A stretch of DNA of 64,000 nucleotides, taken from the NCBI GenBank assembly GCA_025602915.1, contig JAHLJZ010000057.1, forward strand, positions 1 through 64,000, written 5' to 3'. The position numbers were made by a program, and so were the translations under genes. This DNA is from Paraphysoderma sedebokerense. Its lineage: Eukaryota; Blastocladiomycota; Physodermatomycetes; Physodermatales; Physodermataceae. Within the stretch, counting starts at the first letter, position 1, and each line of letters opens with the position of its first letter. The notes below the pieces were generated by a model. That model was not told the DNA's origin and made no database searches. It saw only the letters and a list, made by a program, of their open reading frames with translations. Positions 1-11,492 of the stretch are shown here, piece after piece.

Positions 1-7
1 TGCATGT

Positions 8-100
8 AGTCTGTTTCACTCATCCAAAGGGTGGGTGAGATTTCAAAAATGTTCCTTGTACAAGGACAATAAAACCCCTTTAATATGCCTAACCTAACCT
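8..100 (+). repeat. Direct repeat copy A, ending in CCTAA units
   Basis: This segment recurs almost unchanged at 866-964. The first about 40 bases and the last about 45 bases are identical between copies; a short middle segment differs. It holds a possible hairpin (CTCATCC / GGGTGAG arms) and in this copy a perfect 12-base palindrome, CCTTGTACAAGG. It ends in CCTAACCTAACCT. Family unknown; it could be the end of a short interspersed element or a local duplication. Confidence 0.75.
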
Positions 101-865
101 TTTAATTACTTCAGTTGAGAATGATAATATCGTAAAATCGACTTCTCACAGAAAGCACCACTGTCGGATGGGTCAATGGTACTCGCTGGGATAACGAGAG
201 GCTTGTTTTCTAGTCTATTCAGGAGGTTAATATTCTTAATCCTACTGAACAGGGAGCGGGCTGCGTACTTATAGATACATGAAATAAGCTATGATAATAC
301 ATGCACTTGATTCCATATTACAACCATAATACTGTCACAAGTCAACATGTCTAATATTCTACAAAACTACTAATTGGTTTAACTAATTGGGATGTAACAT
401 AAAATAATATAATTTGTAACATGAGGTTTCTGTAAACGAATGCATCGCCGCTGTTGCGGATAATTTGTTCATATGATTTTGATGCATGCGCATCAATTTG
501 TCGAGTAACTTCGTTGTTCTAAATTTCGCTAAGTTATTCGCTAAGTTCATTCGACGCGTTATTGTTTGCTTCGACCAATCAAATCCTTCGTTTCGACGTA
601 ACCAAAGTTCAATCGTTACTCTCTGCTATCGCATTCACTATTCCACAACGAGACACCACTGAAGTCGAATTCACGTATCTCACTCCGGCTGGGGAACCTG
701 ATGGCGTGGGAACGTAATGACGGTCAACTGGTAACTGCTTGTAGGACTAAGGTGGAAAGCGAAGGGATATAAAGAGATAATATATATCAAGTCGTTCATT
801 GTCTATATTTTATCTAGTATTACATTATGTACCCACCGCACAAACACTGTATTAATACCACGGCA
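101..865. other. Gene-free spacer between the two repeat copies
   Basis: No open reading frame with recognisable protein content and no RNA gene was seen. The segment is flanked on both sides by the same repeat, so it may be the body of an element or simply unique sequence between two insertions. I found no reverse transcriptase, transposase or clear terminal inverted repeats. Confidence 0.4.
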
Positions 866-964
866 AGTCTGTTTCACTCATCCAAAGGGTGGGTGAGATT
901 TCAAACAGAGGAATTTGTACAAGGACAATAAAACCCCTTTAATATGCCTAACCTAACCTAACCT
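866..964 (+). repeat. Direct repeat copy B, ending in CCTAA units
   Basis: Second copy of the repeat at 8-100, same orientation, 858 bases downstream. It ends in three CCTAA-type units where copy A has two. A third, shorter trace of the same tail (CCAACCTAACCTA) lies at about 1376-1388 without the rest of the unit. Confidence 0.75.
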
Positions 965-1396
965 CGTCCTGCGCAAACTCGGGAAATCCTAGACGCAATA
1001 AGGCGACATTACATCAGAAGCACGACAATTACTCTATCGTAGATTACCTTCAAAGCTAGAAACAGTACCATATAGTCCATCTGGTTATCAACAGATATAT
1101 ATTGATATACCACAAAAATCAAGTCACCCTGCTCCCAAACGCTATTTCATCATTAAATAATTTTTCCAACGCCATGCGGACCACCAAGCCCCCCAGACTT
1201 GTCATTTCAGAATTGGCAGAGCAAACTTAGGTCACAGTTGTTTTTAGTTTAGTCATCGATTTCTCTATATTTTATATCGAATTTTCTGAGTTGTATCTGC
1301 GTAGTTTCGTCACTTTTGCAGGTGGCAAAACTCGCTTCCCTTAATATGGAGGGAAATAAACTTAATTTTACTCCCCCAACCTAACCTAGATCTGTA
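965..1396. other. Intergenic, downstream of the minus-strand receptor
   Basis: No gene seen. This is the 3' flank of the minus-strand receptor gene that ends at 1397, so part of it is probably 3' untranslated sequence. It contains the short CCTAACCTA trace near 1376-1388. Confidence 0.4.
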
Positions 1397-4300
1397 CTAT
1401 GTGGTCCGAGCATTATGGGACTTAGACCTGACGTAACCTAAATTTTTATCTGACCAACTAATTCGGCGGGCTAAATTGTGCAGTAACCAGCAAACAACAG
1501 CTGCGAGGTAGATGCAGACACCCACGACCAAAACCAATCCAACAGCAAAACTTATTGATTCGGAATTCCTTTCATTTGCGAACAAAGTCTGATCATGAAA
1601 TAAACCAAATAATAATATAATCATTTCGCACCAGTTGCCAGTAACATGACATATGTTGAGTTCTTTGGAATTGTATGGACGTAGGGACAAATGCAAAAGA
1701 AAATCAATTTGAAAAATTGCGTATGCACATACAACCTGAAGTGATGGTCGCCTGAATTAAAAATCAAGAAATACAATAATTAGATTGTTGATTGTTCCTA
1801 CAATTCACATTCTACATGCCGGAAGAAGACTCGACATACCCGCTGAAAAATATATTGCTACAAATTAACATTATTTTCATGATTAGCTGAAGGACAATAA
1901 AGTACTGTGCCCCGTCTTTGTAGGAATGGCCGAGTATTAAGACGTCTGCGCACAGAGTTTTCAAATTTATATTGTTGTTATATCTTAAGCGATCTTTCAA
2001 ATAGAGTAAAACAGAGAAATAGAGAGGCAATCCTATGACAAATAAGCTTGAAACCAAATGAATTAATGTACACTTGAATAATTATTACGGCAAAAAGTAG
2101 TTGCTGGTTGGTCATACCTTATTCCTACGATTGCGGATGGAATACCTTTGCGCCATTCTTCCGTGTAGCATTCCACACTCAGATCCGAATCTACGACAGC
2201 AGGGTAGCTTAAGTCAGAAAATTGTTTGTTAGAACTTAGCAGTCATGTTATTGTAAACAAACCGAGGTAAGGTTTGCCGTCCAGGCCCGTAGAACAATCA
2301 AAAACGCTGAGAAATAACAATTAATATGATATGACTTATGAGTACCCTGGCAATGTATCAACATCAAGACAATAACTTTTATATATAATGGAAAATTCAC
2401 CTTACAGCGTTCCGAATGATATTGATATACGAAAGATACAGAACAATCTGACCCATACGGTAAGATATCATAAGCCGTCGACTATTACTGTGGCGAAACA
2501 AGTTGCGAGAATTGGTGTGTTCAAGGATTCCCCTTCTGCGTTTCCAACTGTTTCTAATATTCTCACAAGCAGCTTCGAATGCTACCACAAACACTGAGGT
2601 TACACACAATAGGAAGGGGATGAGCCAAGAAATCCATATCTTCTGGTGATAGCCATCGTAATGAAGAGTGTTAAAAAAACATTCCGGCATCAGATACTCC
2701 TCTTTGATTGTAAAAACTGCAATGAGTTGCAAAAAGTCTTTAAACATGGGAGGCCAATTAATGTTGATTTCTCCTATCACATACAGCGACTGAAGAAAGC
2801 CGACAACAATGTAAAACATGCCGACACTAAATACAAAGTGGTTAGTACAAGGAAAATATGGCATGCGAGTTTTGGATTCGTCATTGCAGATATAGACCTT
2901 GAATTACCGAGGAACACCAAGATGAAGCGAATGGTTAAAGTGATAGTAAAAACATAACCACCAATCAGCAAGAGTGATCGGCTATCACCATCACATTTGA
3001 GGCATTGCTTGTTCTTTCGATAGTAGCCAAATTCACATTCGCCACACCCTGAATTCAAATATTAAATGAAGCAAGAATCAATATTGCTGGCAATTTGCAT
3101 GACTTAATGTATATGAGAAATCCTCACGTATGCCCTTGTAGCCTGCACCGCATAATTTGCCTGCCAAACTGGGACAACTGTCGACCTGTAATGAAACACA
3201 GCATGAAGATATAAGCCGAAGCAATTTAAATTTAAACTCCGAACTATAACTCACTGGATCGCATTTCAGGTATAGGTCATTCCTACCAGGAACTTTCCAA
3301 AATCCATTTGCAGGGATTGGTTCTCTCTCACCAGTTACGCTACAATTTGCACCGAAAGGACAAACGTCGCAGATGTTTCCGCTATGATTGCTGAAAATGT
3401 TCATGTAGAGTGGTGTGCAACGAGCTTCAAATGTGACGACACATTCTTCGGTTGTGCCACTGTGAGAGTCTATCAAAGTGTATGAAAAATTTCCGTAGGG
3501 GTACCTGGATGCCGAAGGTAGGAAATGATTACATTGGGGTTTGACCTTTTTCTACATGCCGCATAACTCAATTGATAGCATCTATGCTTACCCGCCACCC
3601 GAAGAATTGCTGTAAAATCTCAAACCGTTAATTAACGTGCTATCTCCAGACATTAATGCTCGCCCATTAATATCCGACAAAAAGCCATGTTCCGGAGTGC
3701 CTTGAATTTTGACATAAAGACTGTTTGACATGACGGCTTTTAGTAAATAGTCAAACAACTCAAAAATGTTTAAATACTTACACGTCATTGTCCACATCTT
3801 CTGCGAAAATAGGAATCGACACGAAGTCATTTTTGCCGTTTAGAAAGTTAAATGGAAGTGTCATACTGCTAACACATGTTCCCGTTGGTGCGTCGTTGAC
3901 AGGATTCACTGTGACACTAATGTTTGCGGCGTTTGATTTGGCATTATCAGAATCTACTGAATGTTAATGAAAGAAAACGAGAAGCATAGAGAATTCATTA
4001 ATCTCACCTACGCATTCATATACCAGAATAAAGTTTCCGAAATAATCCTTGCCAGGGACAACCCAAAACTTTCCATCAGGATCATTGATTGTACTGATAA
4101 TACGTGATCCTAAAGTCTCACTTTGATTGTTCGATAGTTGAAACAATCTATGGCGCACGGGAAATGATGTTACCCGATATGTTATCTTATTAGAATCAAT
4201 GTCTACACAGTTTGGTCTGATTATCGTTGCAACGTCTTCATTAGTCGTGACTTCAATATTCGCCGCAATGGGCGGATCATTAAGCGGAGATATCTTTAGA

Positions 4301-5204
4301 TATATTTCGGCAAATGAGGTCATTGCACTTGAAGAAACTTTAACATTGAATACCGAAGAGCGAACTTGATTTAATGATGGCACAAAAAATAAGCTTAAGT
4401 TTTCCGACTGTACAGGATGGGGAAGAGTAGTTATCCGAACAAGGCGATTCTCGATGAAATCGTAAAACACTCCGTTGTCAGGCAAACTGTCAATAGTAAA
4501 ATTCAAGGAAATTGGCCAATTATCAAAGTCGTAACAGTAACGGTAACACAGATTGATCCAACTCGGAGTATCTTCATAAATGTATTTGTAGTAAAAAGGT
4601 ACAATGTCGGGAGCATCTGGCACTGGAGTTATTGTAATATTCACTTGGCTCTCATTCGACAGGAGGTACCTCGAATCTTCGGCTAAAAATGTGCGTTGCA
4701 ACATGTCAATCAGTTGAATCGTCAAATTGAAAAAGAGGAGCAAAACTTGGCACCTATGAATGTAAAACTATCTAAACCATTCAAATGCGTTTTATAGTAG
4801 GCAGAGCTCTTGCTAGATATTAAAATTCGACCGTTTGGATCTTTGACGAATCTGCTGCCACGACTGAGAACGTCCATCTTTTTGCCGTTTGGTCTTCCAG
4901 TGGATGACAAAGAATATTGATATAAGTTTAATTTTTCGGGCAACTTCGTTATAAAGAACCTTAGAGTCTCCTCGATGTCCGCATCCGAACCACGCAAAGT
5001 ATAAACGTGATACCCCTCAAAATCTTCGTCCACAGTAATAGAATCTGAATAGGCTACTGGGGGCTGAAATCCCACAATTCCAACGGTCAGCAAAAGCCCT
5101 ATAATTATGAAATTCAAGACAAAGTTTTGGTGTTTTCGAATGGAACAGTGGCTCTTGATGGAAAGTGGGATTTTCCAAAAGAAATAAAATTGCAACAAAA
5201 CCAT
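1397..5204 (-). CDS. Multi-domain membrane receptor-like protein (tandem-95 repeats, Cys-rich stalk, multi-pass C-terminus), copy 1
   Basis: A multi-exon gene read from 5204 down to the stop at 1397. The N-terminus has a hydrophobic signal/anchor segment (FIIIGLLLTVGIVGF). Extracellular repeats follow with tandem-95/cadherin-like signatures (ITVDEDFEGYHVYTLRGSDAD; ISPLNDPPIAANIEVTTNED). Next comes a Cys-rich stalk (CDVCPFGANC; CGECEFGYYRKNKQCLKC) and then several membrane helices. The helical part carries the pattern FLQSLYVIGEININWP ... MPECF, seen in many large protist and zoosporic-fungal receptor-like proteins with a TRP-like membrane region; that family link is from memory. The neighbour at 5690-9324 matches it exon by exon, including the first intron just after the motif FIG and the last membrane exons (LQVVCAYAIFQIDF here, PQVISMLLILQISF there). 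I infer surface sensing or adhesion; ligand unknown. Individual junctions are approximate. Confidence 0.8.
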
Positions 5205-5689
5205 AATTAATTATTCAAAATCTAGGCAAATTAATAATCAGAAACTATTTTGTAAGAATGGCAGTGTTCAGCCAACCGATAAGATACCTTTAATGCCTTT
5301 AGGGCGGTAAATCTGCTGAAGTCTTGCCAAATTAGGAAATTTCAAGCTGTAGCAATGGTCAATATGTCAATTGACAATTTGACTATAGGGGCAGTTTATA
5401 GGCAGTTGAGATCCCCAAGTGCGACGGCGTCTGTGGCAGGTATTAAATATTCAAATTAAAATGTAGCGCGACCTCTGACTTCTACGTAGCTTCCACCACT
5501 TGAGCCCGCACGTTCTCGAACGCGCGATTCAGACAGATGTGAATGACACTTTGATTTGGGCAATGTAAAATGCAACGGGCTGGCTGACATTTCTTTAACA
5601 CGTCAGGGCCTTGTCTTTTGCAATTTCCCTGTAAAGATTTCTGTTGCCGTTTGAAGCATACATAACAAGTACTCGAAGACGTCAAGCAA
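5205..5689. promoter_or_regulatory. Shared intergenic region between head-to-head receptor paralogues
   Basis: 485 bases separate the two start codons of divergently transcribed paralogues, so both promoters must lie here or within the first exons. No specific operator or TATA element could be assigned by eye. Which parts are conserved with other copies is unknown. Confidence 0.45.
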
Positions 5690-8600
5690 ATGATTCAAGT
5701 CATGAGGATTTATTCCTTGTGTGCGGCTCTTCATTTTGTCGCTGTATTCTTTTCAACCGCACTGGGGCAAACAAGTCTGACAGCTTTCAGCCAGAATTTG
5801 ACAATGAAAGAGGGCGAGACTCATATTATTACACTGTCTGCGTCGACGGGAAATCTCTTGTATGCTGTTGTAGACTTTCCTCCGCTAGGAGAGTTGTATC
5901 AATTCAACTTAAGCGCCCCAAGTGAAGTGGGAAAAGTGATGCTAACAGCTCAAGTTGACGATCCCTTGCACAGAGTGGTGTATAAAGCAGCTAAATATTA
6001 TACAACGACAACTGTCGAAAACTTTAGCTTCATTGGTATTTTGATTTGACTCAGATATTGTGTATTGATTCATTTCACTGACGATTTTTTCTTCCTCAGT
6101 TCAAGACTTGAATACAGGAATGCGTAGGTTTCCTATTCCCAGACTTACAATCCAGATAGAGCATTTCAATAACTGCCTTATTAGTATCAGGCAAAGGGAA
6201 TATATCCATCACAGTTCTAGCTGTTAATGATCCACCAATCTGCGGAGACAGCAACTTGGGTTGGTGGCCGGAAGAGTACAACGTATACGAACGCTACTAC
6301 TACTACACTTGGGACCCGGATACTGACTACTCCAATTTGAATTTTACAATTACGTATGTATCCCATGGTGTTATAGAGGAACTGAATGACAATAGAGACT
6401 CGGTTGTGAACACATACACTTCAACAACAGTTCCCAAAACAAGTGTATCTGCGACACATGCGTTTATATATAGACCACCAAAAGATTTTGTGGGATCAAT
6501 ACATTTCAACATCACTCTCAACGATGGCTTATCAAACAATATACGAGAGAATACTAACTTAACGGAACCTTGTACTTTCTCTATTCATTTCGGGAATGTT
6601 GAAGATCCCCCCTTGGCAAATGATGTCTTATTTATAACGGATGAAGACAATGCTGTACTGATCACATTAAACTGTACGGATGTCGACCCAAATGATGCTA
6701 TCACTGAGTACAAAGTTGTTTTGCCAGCAGGGCATGGTTTTTTTCAGTACATAACCGATCAAATCGATAATACCGAAGAGGTTGGTAAGGTTCTCCTAGA
6801 TTCACTGGGACGATTTTGGTTTTCGCCAATCAAGGATTTCTCTGGGGCTGTTGAGGTGAATTATCAGTGCAAAGGTGAGGTATTTCACATCCTACATAGG
6901 AAGTGTATAACCGTTATTCAAAAGTAATTTTCCGACATCCAAACAGATAAAGACTTGGTCTCTTCAAACTATGCTGTTGCAACAATTATTGTTAATCCGG
7001 TCAATGATCCGCCATTCATATTTTGCCCTGGACAGATAGATTTGTCGACAGAATTTGTCAATGGTTATGCTGACTTCGTAACAATTAAACTGAGTGCTTA
7101 TGACGCAGAATATCAAAAGTACGCAATGTAGCATCCGTTTTATATGGCATGATAGCGTAACCGAAATCTTTTTTCAGCATATCCTTCAAAATAATCGAAA
7201 CTGTTCAGCGCGGGTTTTTATTTGGAGATGGTAAAGCAATGTACCGCCCAGGAGATTACGTAATTGGGAACACAGTTATCTTCAATGCAAATAACAGCGG
7301 CGCAAGGTTTATTTTTCATAGGCATATCTTCATGTTTATTACATTAGCTGATATCTTCGGCTTTATCAATTCAGTGTTCCCTATGCCAATTTCAGTTTCG
7401 TCGCCATCGATGAGTTTAATGCCAGCTCTGAAGTATGCGTTGTAAGGTTTAATGCTATATGTGAACGTAATAGCTTCCTGAACACCTTTAGTGGCAATGC
7501 TGGGAGAATATGTGCACCCTGCCCGAGAGGAGCAGTTTGTAGGTAATATATTCACTCTTGATAATGGGTTGTGGCAACAAACTGTGCGATGATCTAGTAC
7601 TTAAACTGATTGTACTTTTCATCGGGTTTAGCGATAACGGTAGTTTCTTCCCCATACCAACGTATGGCTACTGGAAAGATCCAGAGAGGAACGATCTTTT
7701 TCTTGAATGCACGCCAGTAAGTATATCTAATTATCAGCCGGCTCTTATATTTTCAACTAATCAAGGATTACAATTCCTAAAAGCGTTCTGCCTGTTTCGG
7801 GAATTCGCAAACATGCAGTATCGGCTATAGTGGACGTATTTGCGCCAAATGTGCGTCTGGATATTTCCGATTAAACACAGATTGCGTACCATGTAGATTG
7901 GGAATTCGAGAAACTTTGGGAATTGCGGCAGCTGTTGTTTTATTAGGAGGTGGGCTGCTATATCTCTCAATTATTGCTTCTAAGCGAGGTCCTGCCATGG
8001 GGTTATTCGGATTGTTTGTTAACTTCGTACAGACCGTCATTGTCATCAGGGGTTTGGAATTGCCGTGGCCTGAGGAATTTCAGGCTATCATTAATGTTTT
8101 GTCGGTGCTTAACTTAAACTTGGATTTGGCATCACCTGAATGCTTTATGGGTGATTTATCTCAATTTCGGTTTAAAATGAAGGCCATGTTGGCTCTCCCT
8201 GGTATTTTTGTCGCGTTACTGTCACTTTGCGGCTGGGTTGGTTCAATTCATTGGGGAAAAATAAGGGCTACTTTACTGAGCCTGTTAGAAAGAAAATGCT
8301 TTTCGCACGCGAGCCGAATCCGCACCAGTTTGCTTTCACGAACTACAATTCAAAGCGCAGCACATAATGAAAATGGTTGTAAGACGCATTCGAATAACAG
8401 TATATATATCATTGTCATTAAGATTGCCAATATCTTTCTTTCACTAAGTTATCTCAATATTTCTAAGTATGCCCTGGGGTTAGTCTACAGTTCACATTCA
8501 TTGCTTACTAAGGAAATCTAAGACTAATAATATTCTACAACAAATCAGGATCTTTGACTGCGTACGAGAGTTGGATGGAAATACATATTTAGGTGAGTAA

Positions 8601-9324
8601 ATCTGATGAAGACTGTTGGTCAGAAGTCCTGATCATTTATGATTTCGCTTACACCAGAATCCGACAAATCACTGCAGTGTTATCAAGAATGGTGGTATGA
8701 AGACATTCCAATTGCGATATTTGGGATAATGCTATATGTTATAGGAGTTCCATTATTGTACTCTTTTCAACTTTTTGTTATCGGTAAGAGTAATTGGGCG
8801 AATCCGAGGTGGTCCAAATTTAGAGACATCTGTGAAAAAGCATTCATTGGCGATTCCACATTCAGAGAAGGATATCAGTTCTGCGTCTTGCTTCAGTTAT
8901 TTCAAAAGTTGGCTCTCCTTTTAATCAACATGTTTTTTTCTGGGTAAGAAATAATCTTTATATGTGAAAATGATAAACAATATTCTTTCTAAATTCTAAT
9001 ACATCTCTTATTTACAGTTCGATACTACCACAGGTCATATCTATGCTACTGATTCTACAAATCTCGTTCCTCTTCTATTGGACATTTCAACCTTATGCTT
9101 ACAAATCATTAAACTATCTCGAAATCGCTGGTATAGGATGCTCTACAGCAGTTTTACTAGCAGGAGTAATTTTTCATGTTCCGCCTCCCATCAGTGAAGG
9201 GTTGCGGAAAGTCTGTACCTATTCAATATTAACGCTTGTGATCGGTTATCTGGTAGCTGTTTTACTTGCCGTTTTTTATGAATATAAAGTAGTCATGAGA
9301 AAATTTAAAGTCAGCCGTCAATGA
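5690..9324 (+). CDS. Multi-domain membrane receptor-like protein, copy 2
   Basis: Starts at 5690 (alternative Met at 5702) with a clear signal peptide (YSLCAALHFVAVFFSTALGQ). Exon 1 ends after FSFIG; a short exon near 6100-6124 joins to about 6192, giving GMRKGNISITVLAVNDPP, a classic tandem-95 repeat junction. Further repeats include VEDPPLANDVLFITDED and VNPVNDPPFIF. A Cys-rich stalk follows (EVCVVRFNAICERN; CAPCPRGAVC; CSIGYSGRICAKCASGYF). From about 7,900 come membrane helices (LGIAAAVVLLGGGLLYLS; NFVQTVIVIRGLELPWPEEF ... SPECF) and a last block, FLFYWTFQPYAYKSLNYLEI. About eleven exons. It pairs with the minus-strand gene 1397-5204 throughout. N-glycosylation sequons are frequent in the ectodomain. 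Function as a surface sensor or adhesin is inferred from architecture only. Confidence 0.8.
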
Positions 9325-9522
9325 ATGGTTTTCAAACTTTGACGAGAGATTAACGAAATTGCTGGTCAAATAAAAATAAACATGGTTGACAGTTCATAGC
9401 AGACAAAGATTCAAACAGTAAAATGAAAAGAACAATCTCCAAGGAGCTCAAACTACGCGGAAAACTTTGATATGATACAATTGAGGTTGAGATCAGAAAA
9501 AGGCAGGCAACACAAAAGAGAA
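9325..9522. other. 3' flank of the receptor gene
   Basis: AT-rich, contains AAATAAAAATAAAC near 9368-9381, a plausible polyadenylation region for the gene ending at 9324. No gene seen. Confidence 0.4.
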
Positions 9523-9605
9523 GGCCCTACCCAGATTCGAACTGGGGTCTTGGGATGGCTTCAAATTTCAAAGTCCCATGTGATGACCAACTACACTATA
9601 AGGCC
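9523..9605 (-). tRNA. tRNA-Gln(UUG) with an 11-base intron
   Basis: On the minus strand the acceptor arms GGCCTTA / TAGGGCC pair over 7 bases (one G-U). The D arm reads GTGTAGTTGGTCATCAC and the T arm CCAGTTCGAATCTGG. The anticodon stem TGGGA / TCCCA closes a loop starting CTTTGA, giving anticodon TTG (Gln). An 11-base insert at 9557-9567 (minus strand AATTTGAAGCC) sits one base 3' of the anticodon, the canonical nuclear tRNA intron site. Confidence 0.9.
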
Positions 9606-9960
9606 GGATGTTACAAATGATGTTTATAAAAATTATATGTTATAGTCCATGTTAAAAAATTTATTCAGCCGCCACCGTAAGATCTCAGAATTGACGAAGC
9701 TCCATTATCTGCGAGTCCACTTCAATTCATATAGTCTGGAAATAAGTGACCCGACACAGCACTGCCTCTAGAGAGAATTCGAACGATTCGGTTTACTGGT
9801 GTTTCGCTGCAATCATCGTCGGCTAAACTAATACAATTAACTGATAATAATATTTTCTAAAGCTCAAATAATTATAATTTAATATAATCTACGTAAAGTT
9901 AGATACTCAACAGTCAACGGCGACACAATAACAAAAATCAAGTTGATTCAGTTTCCATAA
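9606..9960. other. Intergenic
   Basis: AT-rich sequence between the tRNA-Gln and the stop of the DUF4436 gene. No reading frame or RNA structure that I can support. Confidence 0.4.
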
Positions 9961-11107
9961 CTAAGGTTGACTATCTTTTTGCTTGAGAAAGTTTCTGATA
10001 TCTCGTACGTTATAGAGGGTTAGAGAAACAAATGTCAATGAAACCAATATAATACAAGGATAAAAGCCCGCAAGGTCGGCCAACGTTCCGATCGTTCCAA
10101 TAGCAGGTTGGGATCCTCTTAATGCAGGTACTGTAGATTATGGTCAGAAGATTTCGATCATGCAGGGCAAAATAAACAGGAACTTACAGGCAAAAAGCAT
10201 TGAAGCGTTGACAGCAAATATAGGTCCCGGTACTTCTTTTCCCTTTGAGAAGATATCCAAACTAATGAAAAGCATTGAGATTGTAATGAACCTTAAATAA
10301 TTCGTGGGGAAAAATTAGGTTTCCACCAGTAACTTTAAACACCATCAGGTTTTAAGAAACATACCAAGTGAATAAAACAATCAATAGAGAGAAAAACTTC
10401 GTCAATGCACTTCGTGTAATCACTATTTCTAAAACAACAGCACCGGATTCCTGAACAAAGTTTGCGCTAATTTGATAACTTTGTATGGCTGCAAAAATTC
10501 CGACGTACGGTTGGATAGGAGGAATTTCAGGGAACGGTTGACCAGGTTCTAATCTTTGAGCATCTGCAATGGTTTTATTGATGGAGGCAGTGGTGGCTGC
10601 GAAAAATGTGATGTTGGCATAGTGAGTGTCAAATGGATACCCATTTACATCACCTTCGTAAAAGGGAAAAGTGACTTCGAATTCACGAATATACTGAAAA
10701 GCAGGAAAATTGGTGCGGATAGAGTTGACGTAGAAATCTATAGCTTCCTTGGGGATAGGTTGCTCGGGCGCCACCGAATGTTTTCCAAGGGGAAAGACAT
10801 GCTAAAATGAAATAGATTCATCAGCCACCGCAAGCTAAATGGTACATCGCCAAAAAAGAAATTTGTTCTTTACCTGGAGATAAAGTTTACCAGTTCCGGC
10901 ATTCAAATCTATACTAGAAAGTCTAGCTTCAACAGCTATACCGTCACGTTTGAAAATTTCTTCGAGAGGAGAAGGATCACTTGTAGTGAAGGAGGCACGC
11001 ACATCGCCTTCTTTTCTCCATAAGACAGCGATTGGCAAAATGATGCCGAGGACAAGCAAGAAAACAAAAACGAGGTAAGCAATCAAGACTTTTCGACGGA
11101 CGGCCAT
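9961..11107 (-). CDS. DUF4436-family membrane protein
   Basis: Start at 11107 (MAVRRKVLIAYLVFVFLLVL), an N-terminal membrane anchor. Exon 1 ends at LYLQ and joins HVFPLGKHSV across a short intron. The large middle exon carries VNGYPFDTHYANITFF, matching the 'YPFD' core of the DUF4436 family. Two more exons (FSKGKEVPGPIFAVNASMLFA; ALPALRGSQPAIGTIGTLAD) complete it. The last ends with a hydrophobic helix (FYPCIILVSLTFVSLTLY) and a stop at 9961. ALPxLRxxQP near the C-terminus is another family hallmark, recalled rather than searched. Splice joins restore a single frame, which supports four exons. Molecular function of this family is unknown; topology suggests a large luminal or extracellular beta-rich domain held by helices at both ends. 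Confidence 0.8.
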
Positions 11108-11492
11108 GATGTGTGGTTTAAGGGGATGAAGATGAGGTTGAGTGAGTTGGGAATACCGGGGACCCTTTTTAAAAAAAAATTTCTCGTCTTGGTTTTCATT
11201 CAGTACACTGTTCGTTGATTGGATACAACACAATCTCGCCCAATATGCATGGCGCGCTTCGTTTCTATGCACAATAGCCAGATTGTGAGGGAATCCACTC
11301 GATGATAAGACGTCAGATCCTGTACAGCAATCGGCATTATCGAACTTCCACAACAGACTGACGATAATGTCTGCAATACACTGAATTACCTGCATTGTAC
11401 TGTCCAGATTTCATTCAAGTCCTGCTAATTTTTTGAGGAAACCTTTCTGGGAAGTATTCGTCAATATACATATTATGTTTTTACAAAACAAT
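11108..11492. other. Intergenic between the DUF4436 and LEA-2-like genes
   Basis: Upstream region of the DUF4436 gene and downstream flank of the LEA-2-like gene, both on the minus strand. A minus-strand frame runs upstream of the MAVRR start but has no recognisable content, so I treat it as 5' flank. Confidence 0.4.

Noticed and set aside
8-964. The repeat pair as long terminal repeats of a retroelement
   Set aside because: The copies are under 100 bases, the interval between them codes nothing recognisable, and no primer-binding site or target duplication was seen.
940-964. The CCTAA units as a true chromosome end
   Set aside because: Only two or three units are present and unique sequence with genes continues on both sides.
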